A DNA stretch of 52,338 nucleotides from NCBI GenBank assembly GCA_009929485.1, contig SAAJ01000020.1, positions 1-52,338 on the forward strand, given 5' to 3'. Shown one piece after another: positions 33,803 to 41,810 of this stretch. The stretch comes from Negativicutes bacterium. Its GTDB lineage: Bacteria > Bacillota > Negativicutes > Anaeromusales > Anaeromusaceae. The notes beneath the pieces were generated by a model. The model did not search any database. It saw nothing but the letters and a program-made list of their open reading frames with translations, and was not told the DNA's origin. Position numbers and translations under genes: made by a program. Every line of letters starts with the position of its first letter. Position 1 is the stretch's first letter.

Positions 33803-35257
33803 ATGTTGTTTAATTCTTATGAATTTTTGTTCTTATTTTTACCGGTTGTTTTAATTGGCTTTTTTGCATTAGCCAGGTTTCGCTTATTGCAGGGGGCGTT
33901 GTGGTGGCTGGCGTTAGCTTCTTTGACATTTTACGCATGGTGGGATGTTCGTTATGTTGTATTGTTGTTACTATCCATTGCCGGAAATTATCTGTTGGGG
34001 AGCCGTTTAGAGCAGTTGTCTTCGCAGGAACGACGTCGTCCATGGCTTGGTGCAGGAATTTTTTTAAATTTGTCGTTGCTAGGCTACTATAAGTATGCTG
34101 GCTTTTTTTGGGAAAACTGGAACGCCTGGACGGGGCAAGCATGTGAAGTACCTCAAATTGTACTGCCTCTGGGAATTTCTTTTTTTACATTTACTCAACT
34201 AGCATATCTTATAGATGCATACCGAGGTGAAACAAAAGGGTATTCGGTAGTGCAGTATGTTCTGTTTGTTACTTTTTTCCCACACTTAATTGCAGGGCCC
34301 ATTTTATATCATCGACATATTATCCCGCAATTTACAAGGTTGCGCTTATTTGTCTTTTCTTGGCGTAATTGGTCTCGGGGAATGGTACTGTTCAGTATAG
34401 GCCTGTTTAAGAAAGTTGTAATTGCAGATGCGATGATTCCTTGGGTTGCGCCTGTCTTTGCCTCCCCCCAGCAGGCGACGATGGGGGAAGCATGGGCAGG
34501 GGTATTGGCGTACACCTTTCAGCTTTATTTTGATTTTTCAGGATATTCGGACATGGCCGTAGGCTTGGGATGGCTTATGAATATCCGGTTGCCGATGAAT
34601 TTTAACTCTCCTTATACGTCAACATCTATGGTTCAACTTTGGAATCGCTGGCATATGACGCTGGTAACGTTCTTGAATCAATATGTTTTTTTACCAATCG
34701 GAGGTTTTCGTAAGGGCATGATACGAGGCCTTGGCGGAGTGCTGCTGACCATGCTGGTGGCTGGCTTATGGCATGGGGCAGGTTGGACCTATGTTGTCTG
34801 GGGAATATTGAATGGCTGCTTCTTAATGGTAAACTATCTTTGGCGTCGCTATGGGAGAGAGTTACCGGCGCTTCTTGGCTGGATGGTTACGTTCGGCTGT
34901 ATAATGATATCACTTGTCTTCTTTCGGGCGACCTCGCTGGATATTGCCTGGCAAGTACTGAAATCTATGGCCGCTGTGGATACGCTCTGTTATCCAAGCG
35001 CGTGGGCGCTGTGGTTGCCGCAAGCGCTGCCATATGCCATCCCTTTTGGCGAATGGACAGTAATAAATCATGACACCGAAGCCATGAGCCTGTGGCTGAT
35101 TATGTTGCTTGTTTCTATTCCCTTGCTTCCCAATGTGCATCAAGTGATGCGCGAAGTAAAGCCTAATTATGCTTGGGCTTTGATAATGGCTGTACTTTTT
35201 GTGTATAGCGTATTACAATTAAATCATGTGACTGAATTTCTTTACTTTCAGTTTTGA
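33803..35257 (+). CDS. MBOAT-family O-acyltransferase (AlgI/DltB/PatA-like)
   Basis: Polytopic membrane O-acyltransferase of 484 residues. 'NSYEFLFLFLPVVLIGFF', 'LTFYAWWDVRYVVLLL', 'GISFFTFTQLAYLIDAY', 'FFPHLIAGPILYH', 'QLYFDFSGYSDMAVGLGWLM' and 'LWNRWHMTLVTFLNQYVF' are the ordered AlgI-type motifs. The catalytic His is His324 in 'GLWHGAGW', at the usual place. It would take an acyl group from a carrier on the cytoplasmic side and hand it across the membrane. The neighbours (SGNH-like protein before; acyl carrier protein and KASIII-like enzyme after) suggest the donor is acyl-ACP rather than acetyl-CoA. ATG 33803 follows GGAGAGG. Confidence 0.88.
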   Translation: MLFNSYEFLFLFLPVVLIGFFALARFRLLQGALWWLALASLTFYAWWDVRYVVLLLLSIAGNYLLGSRLEQLSSQERRRPWLGAGIFLNLSLLGYYKYAGFFWENWNAWTGQACEVPQIVLPLGISFFTFTQLAYLIDAYRGETKGYSVVQYVLFVTFFPHLIAGPILYHRHIIPQFTRLRLFVFSWRNWSRGMVLFSIGLFKKVVIADAMIPWVAPVFASPQQATMGEAWAGVLAYTFQLYFDFSGYSDMAVGLGWLMNIRLPMNFNSPYTSTSMVQLWNRWHMTLVTFLNQYVFLPIGGFRKGMIRGLGGVLLTMLVAGLWHGAGWTYVVWGILNGCFLMVNYLWRRYGRELPALLGWMVTFGCIMISLVFFRATSLDIAWQVLKSMAAVDTLCYPSAWALWLPQALPYAIPFGEWTVINHDTEAMSLWLIMLLVSIPLLPNVHQVMREVKPNYAWALIMAVLFVYSVLQLNHVTEFLYFQF

Positions 35258-35290
35258 ATCACATTATTTTGTAGGAATGGAAGTGTGACG

Positions 35291-35536
35291 ATGGAACGCG
35301 CAGAATTGGAAAAAAAAATTATTGAGTTTGCCAAAGAAACGTTTAAAGAGCCGGAAATGACGCTGCAAGCAGTTCTGAATGAAGCCGAAGGGTATGATTC
35401 AATGGCGCATGTGCAATTTTTAGTAGATATTGAAGATTGGTGCGGAGTACAATTGGAGGATAGTGAGGTGCGGCGGGACCACACGGTAGGGGATGTAGTG
35501 GAAATTGTGGAGAAAAAACTTCGGGAGAAAAAATGA
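35291..35536 (+). CDS. Acyl carrier protein
   Basis: An 81-residue acidic helical carrier. Ser37 in 'EGYDSMAHVQFLVDIED' is the phosphopantetheine site (DSM instead of the more common DSL). 'AVLNEAEGYDSM' and the C-terminal 'VGDVVEIVEKKL' match the four-helix ACP fold. Length and motif are also close to DltC-type carriers. ATG 35291 is preferred (GGAATGGAAG upstream); GTG 35285 adds two residues. It overlaps the KASIII-like gene by four bases (ATGA), so carrier and enzyme are probably made in step. It is unlikely to be the housekeeping AcpP because of its context and divergent sequence. Confidence 0.82.
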   Translation: MERAELEKKIIEFAKETFKEPEMTLQAVLNEAEGYDSMAHVQFLVDIEDWCGVQLEDSEVRRDHTVGDVVEIVEKKLREKK

Positions 35537-36489
35537 TGATAGCGGGAATTGCTGGTACGGCAATGTATCTACCAGAGCAGGTAGTGCGAAATGAAGATAT
35601 GGTACAGTTCCCAGCTCGCTTTCGCAATGCTATTGCCGATAAGGCGGGAATCTTTGCAAGAAGGCATATTGCTCCAGGACAAGTGACATCCGATCTGGGA
35701 GTGGAAGCGGTGGAGCGCTTGCTGCAAGCGACAGGAGTCCTGCCGCAACAGGTGGAGGCGTTAATTTGTGCTACATCATCCCCAGATCGCCTGATTCCGG
35801 CGACGGCGACGAGAATCCAAGAAAAGACAAGCTTGGTCAATGCGTTTGCCTTTGATGTCAACTCGGCTTGCAGCGGGGGTGTTTATGCGCTTCGTTTGGC
35901 TGCCGCTTTGGTCGCAGATGGAGTGAAGCACGTGGTGGTGGTGGCGGCGGAAGCATATAGCCAGTTGATGAATCCAAAAGATATTACCACCTATACGTAT
36001 TTTGGGGATGGCGCTGCAGCAGCGCTAGTGACGCCGGACGGCCCATGGAAGCTCAAGGGGTTTCATTTGGGATCAGACGGATCTAAAGCGGACAGCGCGC
36101 AAGCTCCGGCTGGCGGAACGCGTTTACCGGGAGCTTGCGTGACGCGCGTAGAAGATTTTTATCTAACAATGAAGGGTAAGGATATTTTTGATTTTGCTGT
36201 CAAGCGAGGGCCGGAAACCATTGAAGCATTGAAAAGCCGTTTTGGGCGGCCAGACCGCTTTATTTGCCACCAGGCGAATCGCAGTATCATTGCAGAAATT
36301 TCCAAACGCACAGGGGAGCCAATGGAACGGTTTTTTCTCAATTTGAGTGAATATGGTAATACGGCTGGCGCGTCTACTCTGATTGCATTTCATGAAAACT
36401 TGCTGCGGCATCCTGAAGACCAAAGCGTGGTAATGGTCGCTTTTGGTGCCGGTTTGTCCTGGGGCGGAAGCTGGCTGGAAAAAGTATGA
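35533..36489 (+). CDS. Beta-ketoacyl-ACP synthase III family protein (FabH-like)
   Basis: Thiolase-fold enzyme of 318 residues. The Cys-His-Asn triad is intact: Cys113 in 'VNSACSGGVYAL', His246 in 'CHQANRSI' and Asn276 in 'YGNTAGASTL', nearly the E. coli FabH numbering (112/244/274). 'YFGDGAAAALV' and 'VMVAFGAGLSWGGSWL' complete the family pattern. KASIII enzymes condense a short acyl-CoA with malonyl-ACP. Relatives also transfer acyl groups to carriers or form esters. Encoded with a private ACP and a MBOAT, it probably makes or loads the acyl group used by that module. A second ATG (35536) is possible. Substrate unknown. Confidence 0.85.
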   Translation: MMIAGIAGTAMYLPEQVVRNEDMVQFPARFRNAIADKAGIFARRHIAPGQVTSDLGVEAVERLLQATGVLPQQVEALICATSSPDRLIPATATRIQEKTSLVNAFAFDVNSACSGGVYALRLAAALVADGVKHVVVVAAEAYSQLMNPKDITTYTYFGDGAAAALVTPDGPWKLKGFHLGSDGSKADSAQAPAGGTRLPGACVTRVEDFYLTMKGKDIFDFAVKRGPETIEALKSRFGRPDRFICHQANRSIIAEISKRTGEPMERFFLNLSEYGNTAGASTLIAFHENLLRHPEDQSVVMVAFGAGLSWGGSWLEKV

Positions 36490-36579
36490 TAAAAGATATA
36501 AATTTTTCAGGGGAAAAGCAGGATTTCTTTGGTGGGCGAAGAATAATAAAAATATCGTCTATTTCTATGTAAATTTCCT

Positions 36580-36780
36580 AAAAATAGGCGAGATGGCGGC
36601 TCTAAAGAAGAGCCCTGCCAAATCGATTTGGCAGAGGGAAAACATCCGGCGAAAATACTCTATCGCCGGATAGGGAATGGAAAACGGCTGAACTGGCCTT
36701 ATAAGGAGGTGAAGGTGTAAAGGATAGTTAGAAACCGAGGCCTTACGGTTACGCCGCAACACCGAACCCTGCCGGTGGTA
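36580..36780 (+). other. Gene-free region with several strong hairpins, candidate structured RNA or leader
   Basis: The 443-base gap between the KASIII-like and RTX genes has no convincing gene. Several hairpins stand out. GGCTC/GAGCC lies at 36599-36615, a perfect 20-base palindrome CTGCCAAATCGATTTGGCAG at 36616-36635, and ATCCGGCGA (36645-36653) pairs with TCGCCGGAT (36664-36672). CACCG/CGGTG lies around 36770-36778. The first two compete: TGGC before the first stem can pair with the GCCA used by the palindrome. No poly-T follows them, so they are not simple terminators. I do not recognise a known riboswitch class. A 20-codon frame from ATG 36780 (two Cys, many Lys) lacks a ribosome site. 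Confidence 0.4.
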
Positions 36781-36802
36781 TGAAAAAATTTATAAAGAAA
36801 CC

Positions 36803-36832
36803 TTGTAAGTCGATTTTTAAATGTAGTACAAT
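36803..36832 (+). promoter_or_regulatory. Probable promoter of the RTX gene
   Basis: TTGTAA (36803-36808) and TACAAT (36827-36832) are 18 bases apart. Transcription would begin near 36840, giving a leader of roughly 90 bases with a strong hairpin. This fits separate expression of the secreted protein. Confidence 0.55.
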
Positions 36833-36846
36833 AGAGCGGTAGGACT

Positions 36847-36880
36847 CTCTTGGAAGGTTTGCTGGTAGCAAAGCCAAGAG
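36847..36880 (+). promoter_or_regulatory. Leader hairpin upstream of the RTX gene
   Basis: CTCTTGG (36847-36853) pairs with CCAAGAG (36874-36880), and an inner stem TTTGCT/AGCAAA (36858-36863 with 36867-36872) closes on a GGT loop. GGGGTTTTCGGCATTTT follows. Close to the predicted transcript start, it could stabilise an abundant mRNA or act as an attenuator. Confidence 0.45.
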
Positions 36881-36932
36881 GGGTTTTCGGCATTTTATTG
36901 AACTACATAAAAACAAAAGGGGGATTTTACTT

Positions 36933-39900
36933 ATGGCAATTCAATGGGCATATGGGAATTCTGCAGTAGAAGCTACAGGTAATACAGCGCCTACCGGCCA
37001 GAATTGGGTCATTTACCAGAACGGTGCTAGTGTTGCACTTTACGGTAATAGCGGACAGGACGCGCTGGTTGGCAATGGTGCCAGTGAAACACTGTACGGT
37101 ATGGGCGGAGCTGACTTTTTGGCTTTTGGCAATGACTATAATCGCGTGACTCACAGCAATGATTATATTATTGTGAACGACGTTGCGCCCTCTTCTCGCA
37201 CAGATATTTATGGTACTCTTCTGGGCGGTACGGGCGCTGATACCTTGGTTGGCGCTGGTAGTACGGATGTTTTGTACGGCAATGAAGGCGCGGACATCCT
37301 GTATGGCGGAGCTGGTACTGATTGGCTTTACGGCGGCGCCGACAATGACCAACTGTGGGGCGGCGATGACAATGATGTCTTGGTTGGTGAAGCTGGCGCC
37401 GATACGCTGGTAGGCGGAGCTGGTACTGATTACTTGTATGGCAATGACGGCACCGATATTCTTACAGGCAATGAGGGCGCTGATTATCTGGACGGCGGCG
37501 CAGGCGCAGACTCGCTCTTTGGTGGCGCTGGTGATGACAGCTTGGTTTATGATTCTGCGGATAACATTATCGATGGCGGCGAAGGTACGGATACATTGTA
37601 TGTTCTAGGAAACACGGCAGCGCTGATTGACCTGAACAACACCAAGTTTGCCGGCATTGAAGTGGTGAGCGGCGGTAATGGCGGCGATACCATTTTTGGG
37701 GCTTCTATAAATGAAGTGATATCTGGCGGCAACGGCGCTGATATTCTTTGGGGCCGTGGCGGCGACGATTCATTGTTGGGCGGCGCTGGCAACGATAGCT
37801 TTGTTTATGCCTATGGCTCGGACAACGATATTGTGGCGGATGCTAACGGCGGCGACGTGATTTACTTGAGCGGTATTAACCTGGCAGATCTGCATCTGGG
37901 AAGCACGGTTCAAGATGCTATAAATGGAGATGTATTTGCTCTAGCCGGTAATAACGTTAATCGCGTTGATGGGAACCTGGATCTGACCTTTGCGCCTGAG
38001 GGGGTACAGCAGACGTTGACTCTGCAGAACTGGTTTGCAGCAGGCAATGCGGATCCGGCTAATACTTCTACGATCGCACATACCTTTGTAACTGGCGACA
38101 GTGTTCGTTTCGATCTGTATATGGCTAATGGCTCCTTTAATTTCGGCGGTACTTCGGTTACCGATTTGATTTATGGCAGTGATGCAGCGGATACGCTGAA
38201 TGGCGGATCTGATACGCTGAAAGACACCATTTTCGCTGGCGCTGGCGCTGATGTGATTGGTTATCATGCGCAAGACGTTATTTATGGCGGAACAGGCAGT
38301 GATACGGTGACGGCAGCAGCGTTGACAAATGCCGTTCATATTGATCTCAGTGGCGCGACTGCTGCGACGTTAATCACCGGCGTAGAAAACCTGTATGGTT
38401 CTTCTTTGGCGGATACCTTGGTAGGCACTTCTGCCACCAACGTAATTGAAGGCGGCGCAGGAATCGATAAGATCTTTGGCGGCTTTGGCGGAAATGACTC
38501 CTTAATTGGCGGCGCTGGCGCTGATGCGTTCTACTGGGGCACCGTTGATAATGGCCTGGGAGAATTCGTCACCATTGCCAACGAAGGTACAAACTCGCAA
38601 GGTGATGTTGTTAATCTCACGAACCTCAGCTACGCTGGCGTGACTTTTGGCGTAAGCAATGCAACTGATCTTGTGTTGATGGCGGATGATACGTCTGGCG
38701 CTAATGATTCGCTGGTTCTCAGCAACTGGATCGCCGGTGTTAATGATGCTAACGCCAATCTCTATCGCGCTAATAAATTCGTAGATAAAGACGGCGTAGC
38801 CTTTGGTTTGGCAGTTGCTAACGATATGAGTTCCACTCTTTACGGTACTAGCCTGAACGATATCATGATTGGCGGCGCAGGCAGTGACGTATTCAAAGCA
38901 TCTGGCATGGGTGACAGTGTGCTGGGTGGCGCAGGTAACGATACAATCTTCTACGATGCGCTGGATACGATTGACGGCGGCGCTGGCGATTATGATCTTG
39001 TAGATGCTAGCGCAAGAACGTCGGCAGTGTTCTTTGATCAGGCAGGAACATTTACAGCGGCTACGTTTAAGAACATCGAAGTTTTCAAAGGTACTAGCTT
39101 GAATGATTCGTTGGCTGGCTCTAGTGTAGCGGAAACGCTGATCGGCGGCGCAGGCGCAGACTTCCTCTTTGGCGCTGGCGGCAATGATTCCTTGATCGGC
39201 GGCGCAGGGGCGGATACCTACTTCTGGGGTTCCGGTCAAGGCATGGATGTGATCGCGAACGAAGGCTTTAACAACCGTAGTGATGTGGTGAACTTTGCCG
39301 CTGCTGGCGTCCGCTTTGCGGATCTCGAGTTTGTGGCAGGGACAACTGATTTGTCTATCACTTTCGCAGCGGATTCCGGTTTGACGGACACCTTGACCTT
39401 AGAAGGCTGGATGACGCAGCAAACCGTAAGCGGCGCGGATGCCAATGCAACACGTATTAACACTTTCCAAACTACAGACTTGACGTTTGGGTTGGGCATT
39501 GGTTCGGCAGGCGATGATACCATTAAGGGTTCAACCTTGGCTGACTATATGAGTGGCGGCGCAGGGGCGGATAGCCTGAATGGTGTAAGCGGCGCTGATA
39601 CCATTAGAGGCGGCGCAGGCGAAGATACGGTGATTTACTCGGCTGCTGCTAAAGTGCTTGATGGCGGCGAGGATACGGATGTTCTCAAGGGAAGCGGATT
39701 GATTGATGCTAGCGGCTACTTGACACCTGGTATGACTGTCAGCAACTTTGAGGTGCTGTATGGCGGTTCTACTAACGATAGCCTGGTGGGTTCGAGCATC
39801 AGCGAAAGCCTCTTAGGCGGTTCCGGCGCGGATATGCTGTGGGGCGGCGATCAAAACGAAGCTGATACCCTTATTGGCGGTGTAGGTTCCGACACCTACT

Positions 39901-40166
39901 TCTTCGGCTCTAATGCTGGCAGTGATGTAATCGGTGAGGCTAGCGATAATAGTGCTGACTATGTGGCAATGTATGATCTGACCACTGCAGGCGTTGCCGC
40001 TGTATCTGATGGCAGTAATTTGACCTTGACTGCAACAAATACTGGCAATACGCTGACTGTACAAAACTGGACCGGTGGATCTGGTTACAAACTGAATCGT
40101 TTTATCTTCAGTGATGGAACCTATCAGTTGACTGGCAGCGATTCCTTGACTTGGACTCGCCTCTAA
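36933..40166 (+). CDS. RTX-repeat type I secreted protein, candidate S-layer or surface protein
   Basis: A 1077-residue acidic, glycine- and aspartate-rich protein in which I see no cysteine and no signal peptide, as expected for type I secretion. Nonapeptide Ca-binding repeats (GGxGxDxLx) are dense at 75-190 ('GGAGTDWLYGGADNDQLWGG'). From about residue 270, a longer unit of about 230-240 residues repeats nearly four times (starts near 276, 519, 749 and 977). Each unit joins RTX turns to a non-RTX beta segment ('GADTYFWGS...DVI.NEG...DVVN'). The uncleaved C-terminus (GSDSLTWTRL) would be the export signal. About 17 Asn-x-Ser/Thr sites occur, many as NDS/NDT in the turns. AAGGGGGA precedes ATG 36933. 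Promoter and terminator are its own. Transporter genes lie 1.6 kb downstream. Confidence 0.85.
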   Translation: MAIQWAYGNSAVEATGNTAPTGQNWVIYQNGASVALYGNSGQDALVGNGASETLYGMGGADFLAFGNDYNRVTHSNDYIIVNDVAPSSRTDIYGTLLGGTGADTLVGAGSTDVLYGNEGADILYGGAGTDWLYGGADNDQLWGGDDNDVLVGEAGADTLVGGAGTDYLYGNDGTDILTGNEGADYLDGGAGADSLFGGAGDDSLVYDSADNIIDGGEGTDTLYVLGNTAALIDLNNTKFAGIEVVSGGNGGDTIFGASINEVISGGNGADILWGRGGDDSLLGGAGNDSFVYAYGSDNDIVADANGGDVIYLSGINLADLHLGSTVQDAINGDVFALAGNNVNRVDGNLDLTFAPEGVQQTLTLQNWFAAGNADPANTSTIAHTFVTGDSVRFDLYMANGSFNFGGTSVTDLIYGSDAADTLNGGSDTLKDTIFAGAGADVIGYHAQDVIYGGTGSDTVTAAALTNAVHIDLSGATAATLITGVENLYGSSLADTLVGTSATNVIEGGAGIDKIFGGFGGNDSLIGGAGADAFYWGTVDNGLGEFVTIANEGTNSQGDVVNLTNLSYAGVTFGVSNATDLVLMADDTSGANDSLVLSNWIAGVNDANANLYRANKFVDKDGVAFGLAVANDMSSTLYGTSLNDIMIGGAGSDVFKASGMGDSVLGGAGNDTIFYDALDTIDGGAGDYDLVDASARTSAVFFDQAGTFTAATFKNIEVFKGTSLNDSLAGSSVAETLIGGAGADFLFGAGGNDSLIGGAGADTYFWGSGQGMDVIANEGFNNRSDVVNFAAAGVRFADLEFVAGTTDLSITFAADSGLTDTLTLEGWMTQQTVSGADANATRINTFQTTDLTFGLGIGSAGDDTIKGSTLADYMSGGAGADSLNGVSGADTIRGGAGEDTVIYSAAAKVLDGGEDTDVLKGSGLIDASGYLTPGMTVSNFEVLYGGSTNDSLVGSSISESLLGGSGADMLWGGDQNEADTLIGGVGSDTYFFGSNAGSDVIGEASDNSADYVAMYDLTTAGVAAVSDGSNLTLTATNTGNTLTVQNWTGGSGYKLNRFIFSDGTYQLTGSDSLTWTRL

Positions 40167-40182
40167 TTCCATAGCTTTCTTA

Positions 40183-40218
40183 ACAGGAGCTGGATTTTCC
40201 AGCTCCTGTCTTTTTTTT
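40183..40218 (+). terminator. Strong Rho-independent terminator after the RTX gene
   Basis: ACAGGAGCTGGA (40183-40194) and TCCAGCTCCTGT (40198-40209) form a perfect 12-pair stem with a TTT loop, followed by C and eight T. It isolates the RTX transcript from the ATPase and exporter genes. Confidence 0.92.
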
Positions 40219-40376
40219 ATCCCAATCCCCTCCCGCGGAGGGGTGCCGCGGTAGCGGCGGGGTGGGTAATCCTCTTAAGATGACGAACACACCCCGGTTC
40301 CTAACGGAACCACCCCTCCTAAGAGGCCCAACACACCCCGCTGCTTCGCAGCACCCCTCTCAAGAGGGGAATCGAG
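40219..40376. repeat. GC-rich hairpin repeat cluster, left copy
   Basis: A series of short GC-rich hairpin words, such as 'CCCCTCCCGCGGAGGGG', 'GGTTCCTAACGGAACC' (within 40288-40326) and 'CCGCTGCTTCGCAGC' (within 40333-40376). Close relatives occur at 50678-50850: the 40333-40376 unit recurs in the same orientation at 50717-50761, and the 40288-40326 unit is inverted at 50775-50813. A related C element lies at 4423-4515. No gene is visible. Confidence 0.8.
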
Positions 40377-40391
40377 AAAAAATCTCTTAAT

Positions 40392-40421
40392 TTGACCAAA
40401 TAAATCAACTTGATGTATAAT
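40392..40421 (+). promoter_or_regulatory. Promoter of the orphan ATPase gene
   Basis: TTGACC (40392-40397) and a perfect TATAAT (40416-40421) are separated by 18 bases, 40 bases upstream of the ATPase start. It is one of the best promoters in the window and makes the ATPase an independent unit. Confidence 0.7.
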
Positions 40422-40461
40422 AAATATGGTTATGGAGAAATAATCTCGAAAGGGGCAATTT

Positions 40462-41754
40462 ATGCTGCTTTCATTCAGTGTAGAAAATTGGCGATCATTT
40501 AAAGAAAAAGCAAAGTTTTCCCTTTTGGCCGGTCGGGAGCGACAGCACAGCGAGCGATTATTAGAGGTTCCGGGAAGCAAGGAGAAAGCGTTGCCGGTGG
40601 CGTTACTATATGGCGGCAATGGTTCCGGCAAAAGCAATTTTTTTAAAGCCCTTGTTTTTTTGAAAAACTTAGTTGTAAAAGGAACTGGGCCTGGGCGGCC
40701 GATTCTTGTAGAACCGTTTCGGCTGGCGCAAGAAAGTTTATCTAAGCCATCCTGCTTTTCTTTAGTCATTCAAATAGAAGAGAAACGTTATTTTTTTTAT
40801 GTAGCCCTTAATCGCAGCGGGATTTGTGAAGAACGTTTAGAGCGCAGCAGCACAGGAAAAAAAGAAGTCGTATATATACGAACTGGCCAGAAGTTTCAGC
40901 TAGGAAAAGTATTTCAAAAGAACTCATTTGTTAAATATGTATGTCAGGGAACAAGAGCCAATCAATTGTTTTTAACAAATGCCTTAGTGCAAAACGTGGA
41001 GGAACTAAAACCTTTTTATGAGTGGTTCTTACATCAGTTGGTGTTGATTGCGCCGGAGACGCGCTTTGATTTTCCGCAGTCTTTAACCCAGTTAACGCCA
41101 TTACTGGAGCAGATAAACCGAATTTTACCGTTATTAGATACGGGAATCAGCCGCATTGCCATCCGTGAAATGCCTCCGGGAGCGGTAATGGTGCCAGAAG
41201 AGGTGCGCCTGCGTGTGCTGGACGAGCTGGAGGACAACGGCTATATTCGCGTCTTTGACACGTTACAGCGGCAGCAGTGGTTTTTTTCGCAACGTCAAGG
41301 TGAATTGGTTGCCTATAAATTGGTATCATATCATAGTTGCAGCGATGGCAGGGAAATCGAGTTTGATTTAAAAGACGAATCAGACGGAACCAATCGTATT
41401 TTAGACTTGCTGCCGGCGTTCTTGGCCATGTCTAAATCCTCGTTGCAGAGAGTGTATTTTATTGACGAGTTGGATCGCAGTCTCCATTCACAGTTGACTC
41501 GATATCTGCTGGAAGTATATTTACAGAGCATTCGGGAAGGCGGAGAAAACCAACTGATTGTGGTTACCCATGATACCTTGCTAATGGACCAGAACTTGTT
41601 TCGCAGAGATGAAATTTGGTTATCCGATCGGAATCAACAAGGAGAGACGCAGTTAGCTTCACTGCAAGAACAAAAAAGCATTCGTTATGATAAAGATGTA
41701 AGAAGAAGTTATCTGCAGGGCTGCCTAGGGGGAACGCCTCGCTTGTCAGGATGA
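40462..41754 (+). CDS. AAA-family ATP-binding protein (AAA15/AbiLi-like ATPase)
   Basis: A 430-residue SMC/ABC-like P-loop ATPase of the AAA15/COG1106 group. 'MLLSFSVENWRSFKEKAKFSLLAG' is the characteristic start, Walker A is GGNGSGKSN (about 50-58), and Walker B is 'VYFIDELDRSLHS' near 330, followed by 'LIVVTHDTLLMDQ' (switch region). No TOPRIM domain is evident. Relatives occur alone or with a toxin-like partner in phage-defence and abortive-infection loci; here no partner gene is adjacent. Between a repeat cluster and the exporter promoter, with its own promoter, it separates the RTX gene from its exporter and looks like an insertion. A direct role in secretion seems unlikely. Confidence 0.75.
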   Translation: MLLSFSVENWRSFKEKAKFSLLAGRERQHSERLLEVPGSKEKALPVALLYGGNGSGKSNFFKALVFLKNLVVKGTGPGRPILVEPFRLAQESLSKPSCFSLVIQIEEKRYFFYVALNRSGICEERLERSSTGKKEVVYIRTGQKFQLGKVFQKNSFVKYVCQGTRANQLFLTNALVQNVEELKPFYEWFLHQLVLIAPETRFDFPQSLTQLTPLLEQINRILPLLDTGISRIAIREMPPGAVMVPEEVRLRVLDELEDNGYIRVFDTLQRQQWFFSQRQGELVAYKLVSYHSCSDGREIEFDLKDESDGTNRILDLLPAFLAMSKSSLQRVYFIDELDRSLHSQLTRYLLEVYLQSIREGGENQLIVVTHDTLLMDQNLFRRDEIWLSDRNQQGETQLASLQEQKSIRYDKDVRRSYLQGCLGGTPRLSG

Positions 41755-41770
41755 AATGGTTATGCAGATA

Positions 41771-41779
41771 TGCTATAAT
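41771..41779 (+). promoter_or_regulatory. Extended -10 promoter before the exporter genes
   Basis: TGCTATAAT (41771-41779) is an extended -10 site 32 bases before the first ABC exporter gene. No good -35 is apparent. It probably drives the exporter genes and the glycosyltransferase behind them. Confidence 0.55.
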
Positions 41780-41810
41780 CGTATACTAGATTGAGTGGAA
41801 CGGAGGCTTT

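Noticed and set aside
36780-36842. 20-codon Lys/Cys-rich peptide frame (MKKFIKKPCK...) upstream of the RTX gene
   Set aside because: No ribosome site at usable spacing, and it overlaps the predicted RTX promoter; chance is likely.
36841-36900. Resemblance of GCAAAGCCAAGAGGG to the core of a c-di-GMP-I riboswitch
   Set aside because: The preceding GGCAAACC-type element, the GNRA loop helix and the downstream receptor helix are missing; a plain hairpin explains the sequence.
38502-39239. 245-residue antisense open frame within the RTX gene
   Set aside because: It arises from the repetitive GGC/GAT codons of the RTX repeats; its Ala-, Ile- and Ser-rich sequence shows no domain.
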